Shown: positions 6,469-9,339 of the stretch, one piece after another | Position numbering within the stretch: position 1 is the stretch's first letter | How the letters are laid out: each line of letters begins with the position of its first letter | Source: Methylophilus sp. | Lineage (GTDB): Bacteria > Pseudomonadota > Gammaproteobacteria > Burkholderiales > Methylophilaceae | Reading direction: 5' to 3' | Assembly (NCBI GenBank): GCA_027489475.1 | Contig: JAIXZQ010000121.1 | Span: forward strand, 1 to 9,339 | DNA length: 9,339 nucleotides | The notes under the pieces: generated by a model | Told to the model about the DNA's origin: nothing | The model's input: the letters and a program-made list of their open reading frames with translations, nothing else | Database searches by the model: none | Program-made: the position numbers and the translations under genes

Positions 6469-7074
6469 GTGAAACAACTGCTTTTGAATATTCAGCCGCC
6501 GGCACAGCCCGGCTTTGATAACTTTATTGTTGGCCAAAACCAAGAGGCACTGAGCAGCTTGCATGCGGTGTTGCACGGTCAGGCGTCCACGCGCTTTGTT
6601 TATCTGTGGGGCCATACCGGCAGTGGTAAAACCCATCTGCTGTTGGCCGCGCAAGCGGCCGGTGCACACATTGCAGATGATGTGCACCTGCTGGATGATG
6701 AATCGCAAATTGTTTTGTTTGACACCTTTAACCAGATTAAAGCCCAAGGCGGCGTATTGATTACCGCCGGCAGCCATGCCCCGACCCAAATGGGCTTGCG
6801 CAACGATTTGGCCACCCGACTGGCTTGGGGCTTGGTGTATCAATTGCAACCACTGAGTGATGAAGAAAAAGCGCTAGCGCTACGCACCCATGCGCTCAAT
6901 CGCGGCATCCGACTGCCAGAAGAAGTCATCAGCTATTGTTTACGCCATTTACGGCGCGACTTGCAAACGCAAATGGCGGTGCTGGACGCGCTGGATGAAT
7001 GGTCGCTATCGACCAAAAAGCCGGTGACAGTGCCCATGCTTAAAACCATGTTGCAACAAACGCTGGATTTATAA
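6469..7074 (+). CDS. hda: DnaA regulatory inactivator Hda, compact form
   Basis: AAA+ protein related to DnaA. With the DNA-loaded beta clamp, Hda stimulates hydrolysis of ATP on DnaA (RIDA) and so prevents re-initiation. It has 201 residues from the GTG at 6469. The N-terminal QLLLNI (3-8) fits the clamp-binding QLxLxL motif. Walker A is GHTGSGKT (48-55), Walker B is IADDVHLLDD (68-77), and RNDLATRLAWGLVYQLQPLSDEEK spans 111-134, with Arg117 a candidate arginine finger. A sensor-2-like HLRRDL lies at 160-165, and the C-terminal helical lid ends with a conserved-looking STKKPVTVPMLK. Only about 9 residues separate Walker A from the Walker B strand; in E. coli Hda (233 residues, from memory) there are about 38, so roughly 30 residues are missing in frame. 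A TTG two codons earlier (6463) is a possible start, but MKQLLL is the usual N-terminus. It lies downstream of the AI-2E gene. Confidence 0.92.
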   Translation: MKQLLLNIQPPAQPGFDNFIVGQNQEALSSLHAVLHGQASTRFVYLWGHTGSGKTHLLLAAQAAGAHIADDVHLLDDESQIVLFDTFNQIKAQGGVLITAGSHAPTQMGLRNDLATRLAWGLVYQLQPLSDEEKALALRTHALNRGIRLPEEVISYCLRHLRRDLQTQMAVLDALDEWSLSTKKPVTVPMLKTMLQQTLDL

Positions 7075-7092
7075 GCAGGGGGAATGACCAAC

Positions 7093-7124
7093 TGCGCTGC
7101 TGATGAGGTGCGCTGCCGATGAGA
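7093..7124. repeat. Short tandem duplication (2 x 16 bases)
   Basis: TGCGCTGCTGATGAG (7093-7107) recurs as TGCGCTGCCGATGAG (7109-7123), with one mismatch and a period of 16 bases. It lies in the short non-coding gap after the hda stop. It looks like a local slippage duplication; I see no gene or protein site in it. Confidence 0.6.
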
Positions 7125-7139
7125 TCCGACTAGGCCATT

Positions 7140-7165
7140 TGAATGGCTCTAAAGCCCTCCATTCA
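7140..7165. terminator. Possible bidirectional hairpin between convergent hda and GGDEF genes
   Basis: TGAATGG (7140-7146) pairs with CCATTCA (7159-7165) around a 12-base loop; inside, GGCT and AGCC can form an alternative short stem. It sits between two genes that end towards each other, where a shared terminator is expected. Neither side has a U-run, so intrinsic termination is not convincing. Confidence 0.3.
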
Positions 7166-7178
7166 GTTGCGCAATCCG

Positions 7179-8393
7179 CTAAATCTCCTCGGCAAAACAA
7201 TAGCGGTTTTTGCCATTCTTTTTCGCTGCATACATGGCTTGGTCTGCCGCAATCAGCAATTGTTTAACCTGCATGCCATGATGCGGATACTCGGCAATGC
7301 CTATGCTCACCCCAATCTCTAAGGTCAAGCCCTGCACCTGCACAGGCTGTTCAAACAATTCTATCAAGCGCTGTGCCAGCTGAATTAACTCCAAGTGATA
7401 CAGGTAATTGCTGACCACCAGCACAAACTCATCGCCCCCCTGCCGCGCCAAAAAGTCTGATTGCCGGATGACTTTTTTAAACAATCCCGCAACGTCTACC
7501 AGCAAAGCATCGCCAACCTCATGTCCATACCGGTCATTCACCTGTTTAAAGCCGTCTAAGTCCATAAACAAAATGGCGAAAGGCCGCGAGCCATGCCGCG
7601 CCTGCTGATACACCGCCTGCAAATGTTGCTCTATGCTACGGCGATTAGGCAGATTGGTCAGCAAATCATGTTCGGCCTGATGGCTAAAGGCTTTAGCCAC
7701 CGCTTGATTTTCTAACACTTGGGCAATCAGCCGCGTGGTACTGCGGTATGAAAACAGCAAAACGGCAATAATTAACACCGTAAGCACCACCCCGCCCACC
7801 ACAGCGGCTTGTATACGGATGCGGATCGCTTGCTCAAACTCTGCGCGCAGCTGTTGTAGGCTACGGTCAGTGTCTGTGATTTCGCGTTCAATCACATGCA
7901 TGATTTCACGACTTTGGTCTTTGGCGAGCGACAAGTGCGAGGCATATGCGCCCGCATGAAGTTGCACCTGAATGCCCTGATCCATAGCCGCAAATTTTTG
8001 TTTTACCAATTGTTGCAAACGCAATAAATGGTTGCGAGTCTGGGGAAACCCCACGCTGTCTTTTACCAAGGCCTGCAACAAGCTCTGCGCTTCAGAACGC
8101 CCTTGCTCCAAGCTCGTAAGAAAAGGCGTATGGCCAGTGAGCAGATAGCCACGCTGGCCGCTTTCGGCATTGGTAATGGCTTTACCCAGCGCCACAATGG
8201 CATAGCGCTGTTTATCCAGCTGGTCTTTTTGCTCAGAAAAATACACCAACTGAAACATGGCGACAAACAGCCACATCATGGCGACACACAGCAAGGCCGC
8301 GGCGATGATGATTGGAATTTTGGTGCGTCGCTTAAACTGCTGCATCGTTTGGCCAGTGGGCGAGCCTGATATACGGATGAATATTTTCATCAT
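7179..8393 (-). CDS. Membrane-bound diguanylate cyclase with CHASE3 sensor domain
   Basis: Makes c-di-GMP from two GTP in response to a signal sensed by its extracytoplasmic domain. The 404 residues show a first membrane helix (about 27-51), a CHASE3-type four-helix sensor domain (about 52-192) with the signature ESGQRGYLLTG (77-87), a second helix (about 196-215) and a GGDEF domain (about 240-400). The cyclase looks active: DLLTNLPNRR (243-252), FMDLDGFKQVNDRYGH (276-291) and an intact GGDEF at 319-323. An RxxD inhibitory site, RQSD at 310-313, lies exactly five residues before GGDEF, so product feedback inhibition is expected. There is no EAL domain. The longest ATG start is 8393, with a second ATG directly after it; another ATG at 8345 would remove 16 residues and still keep the first helix. 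None has a good ribosome-binding site, so the start is uncertain. It converges with hda and diverges from the FAD-dependent gene. Confidence 0.9.
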   Translation of the reverse strand: MMKIFIRISGSPTGQTMQQFKRRTKIPIIIAAALLCVAMMWLFVAMFQLVYFSEQKDQLDKQRYAIVALGKAITNAESGQRGYLLTGHTPFLTSLEQGRSEAQSLLQALVKDSVGFPQTRNHLLRLQQLVKQKFAAMDQGIQVQLHAGAYASHLSLAKDQSREIMHVIEREITDTDRSLQQLRAEFEQAIRIRIQAAVVGGVVLTVLIIAVLLFSYRSTTRLIAQVLENQAVAKAFSHQAEHDLLTNLPNRRSIEQHLQAVYQQARHGSRPFAILFMDLDGFKQVNDRYGHEVGDALLVDVAGLFKKVIRQSDFLARQGGDEFVLVVSNYLYHLELIQLAQRLIELFEQPVQVQGLTLEIGVSIGIAEYPHHGMQVKQLLIAADQAMYAAKKNGKNRYCFAEEI

Positions 8394-8451
8394 ACGTGGT
8401 CGCCGAATAGAATAAAATAGCGCTTTGATAGATAACCACTATCCTTACATT

Positions 8452-9339
8452 ATGCTCAGAATCACCGAAATCAAGTTGCCCATCGAACAGGCAGACACCC
8501 TGATTCATCAGGATGACCATATCAAAGCAGCATTGCTCAAGCGTCTTGAGATCAATGACAGCGACCTCATCAGTTTTAACATTTTTAAACGCGGCGTCGA
8601 TGCGCGTAAATCGCATGCGATTTTGTATGTTTATAACTTGGATGTCGCGGTTAAAAACGAGGCGCAGATTTTAGCCAAGTTTAAAAAAGACCCGCATATC
8701 AAACCTGCGCCGGATACAAGTTATCACTTTGTCGCACAGGCCTCACAACCGCCTAACCAGCGGCCAGTGGTGGTGGGCTTTGGTCCTGCGGGGATTTTTG
8801 CTGCCTTGATACTGGCGCAAGCTGGGTTTAAACCCATCGTGCTAGAGCGTGGGAAAGAGGTACGTAAACGCACCAAAGACACCTGGGGATTGTGGCGTAA
8901 ACACACCCTGAATCCAGAATCTAACGTGCAATTTGGCGAGGGCGGTGCCGGAACATTTTCTGACGGCAAACTGTACAGCCAAATCAAAGACCCCAAACAT
9001 TATGGCCGCAAGGTCATTCAAGAGTTTGTGAAAGCTGGCGCGCCGCCAGAAATCGCCTATGTCAGCCATCCACATATCGGCACCTTTAGGCTAGTCGGCA
9101 TGGTAGAAGAAATGCGCAACACCATACAATCCTTGGGCGGTGAAATTCGCTTTGAAAGCCGGGTCGATGACATTCATATAGACCAGCAACAAGTGCAAGG
9201 CGTGACCTTGCACTCCGGCGAATTTATTGCGACCCAACATCTGATTTTGGCGGTGGGTCATAGCGCCCGCGATACGTTTGAGATGGTGCATAACAAAGGC
9301 ATTTACGTGGAGGCCAAACCATTTTCAGTAGGCTTTCGC
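8452..9339 (+). CDS. FAD-dependent dehydrogenase-like protein (COG2509 type), N-terminal part
   Basis: A flavoprotein-like oxidoreductase of unknown substrate, probably cytoplasmic. The window holds 296 codons; the gene continues past the right edge. Residues 1-100 form an N-terminal domain rich in short acidic and basic stretches, without a recognisable cofactor site, as in the uncharacterised FAD-dependent dehydrogenases of this group. A Rossmann dinucleotide-binding fold follows: VVVGFGPAG (106-114) with the GxGxxG-type loop, ending in the ribose-binding acid of VLERG (130-134). Next come FGEGGAGTFSDGKL (161-174), characteristic of this family, and LILAVGHSARDT (264-275), which resembles the second FAD-contact motif. 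The start is the ATG at 8452. No clear Shine-Dalgarno sequence is seen; the 58-base gap to the GGDEF gene must hold both promoters. HI0933/YhiN-like flavoproteins are relatives, but the N-terminal extension argues for the COG2509 type. Confidence 0.85.
   Translation, partial: MLRITEIKLPIEQADTLIHQDDHIKAALLKRLEINDSDLISFNIFKRGVDARKSHAILYVYNLDVAVKNEAQILAKFKKDPHIKPAPDTSYHFVAQASQPPNQRPVVVGFGPAGIFAALILAQAGFKPIVLERGKEVRKRTKDTWGLWRKHTLNPESNVQFGEGGAGTFSDGKLYSQIKDPKHYGRKVIQEFVKAGAPPEIAYVSHPHIGTFRLVGMVEEMRNTIQSLGGEIRFESRVDDIHIDQQQVQGVTLHSGEFIATQHLILAVGHSARDTFEMVHNKGIYVEAKPFSVGFR

Noticed and set aside
6388..6849. 153-codon open frame on the minus strand across hda
   Set aside because: It lies antisense to hda, whose AAA+ motifs are unmistakable, and its translation shows no domain.
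1..9339. CRISPR array, tRNA, rRNA, insertion sequence or prophage
   Set aside because: I looked on both strands for repeat-spacer patterns, cloverleaf-like segments, transposase motifs and terminal inverted repeats and saw none.

Overview
The window reads as part of a betaproteobacterial chromosome, most probably from a methylotroph of the Methylophilaceae (Methylotenera, Methylophilus, Methylovorus or relatives). The placement is inferred, not proven. It rests on a PQQ precursor gene (pqqA), on the neighbourhood of purM, DUF3108 proteins, AI-2E permease and hda, and on the betaproteobacterial look of the Hda and RsmB-type proteins. I see no tRNA, rRNA, insertion sequence, prophage or CRISPR array. 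Coding density is high and no gene-free stretch exceeds about 220 bases.

Left part, bases 1 to 5140, all on the minus strand. Read in the direction of transcription, purM starts from a TTG codon at 5140. It is followed after 4 bases by a secreted DUF3108 protein, then by a larger membrane-anchored DUF3108 protein with a proline-rich linker, then by an RsmB/NOP-type RNA cytosine methyltransferase. Gaps are 4, 44 and 24 bases, so the four are probably one operon. After another 96 bases comes a 23-codon pqqA that has no pqqB next to it and ends in two tandem hairpins, the second a strong intrinsic terminator. A dicarboxylate/amino acid:cation symporter then begins at 532 and runs off the left edge.

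Middle, bases 5141 to 7074. An AT-rich divergent control region with a perfect 10-base-arm inverted repeat separates purM from an AI-2E family permease and hda on the plus strand. Hda inactivates DnaA after replication starts; this copy keeps Walker A, Walker B and a clamp-binding motif but is unusually short between the two Walker motifs.

Right part, bases 7075 to 9339. A CHASE3-GGDEF diguanylate cyclase on the minus strand converges with hda. It diverges from a plus-strand FAD-dependent dehydrogenase-like gene that runs off the right edge.

Most of the region is housekeeping (purine synthesis, rRNA modification, replication control). The points worth a second look are the orphan pqqA, the pair of DUF3108 paralogues of which one carries a TonB/TolA-like SxxxH membrane anchor, the absence of purN beside purM, the compact Hda, and the palindrome between purM and the permease gene.
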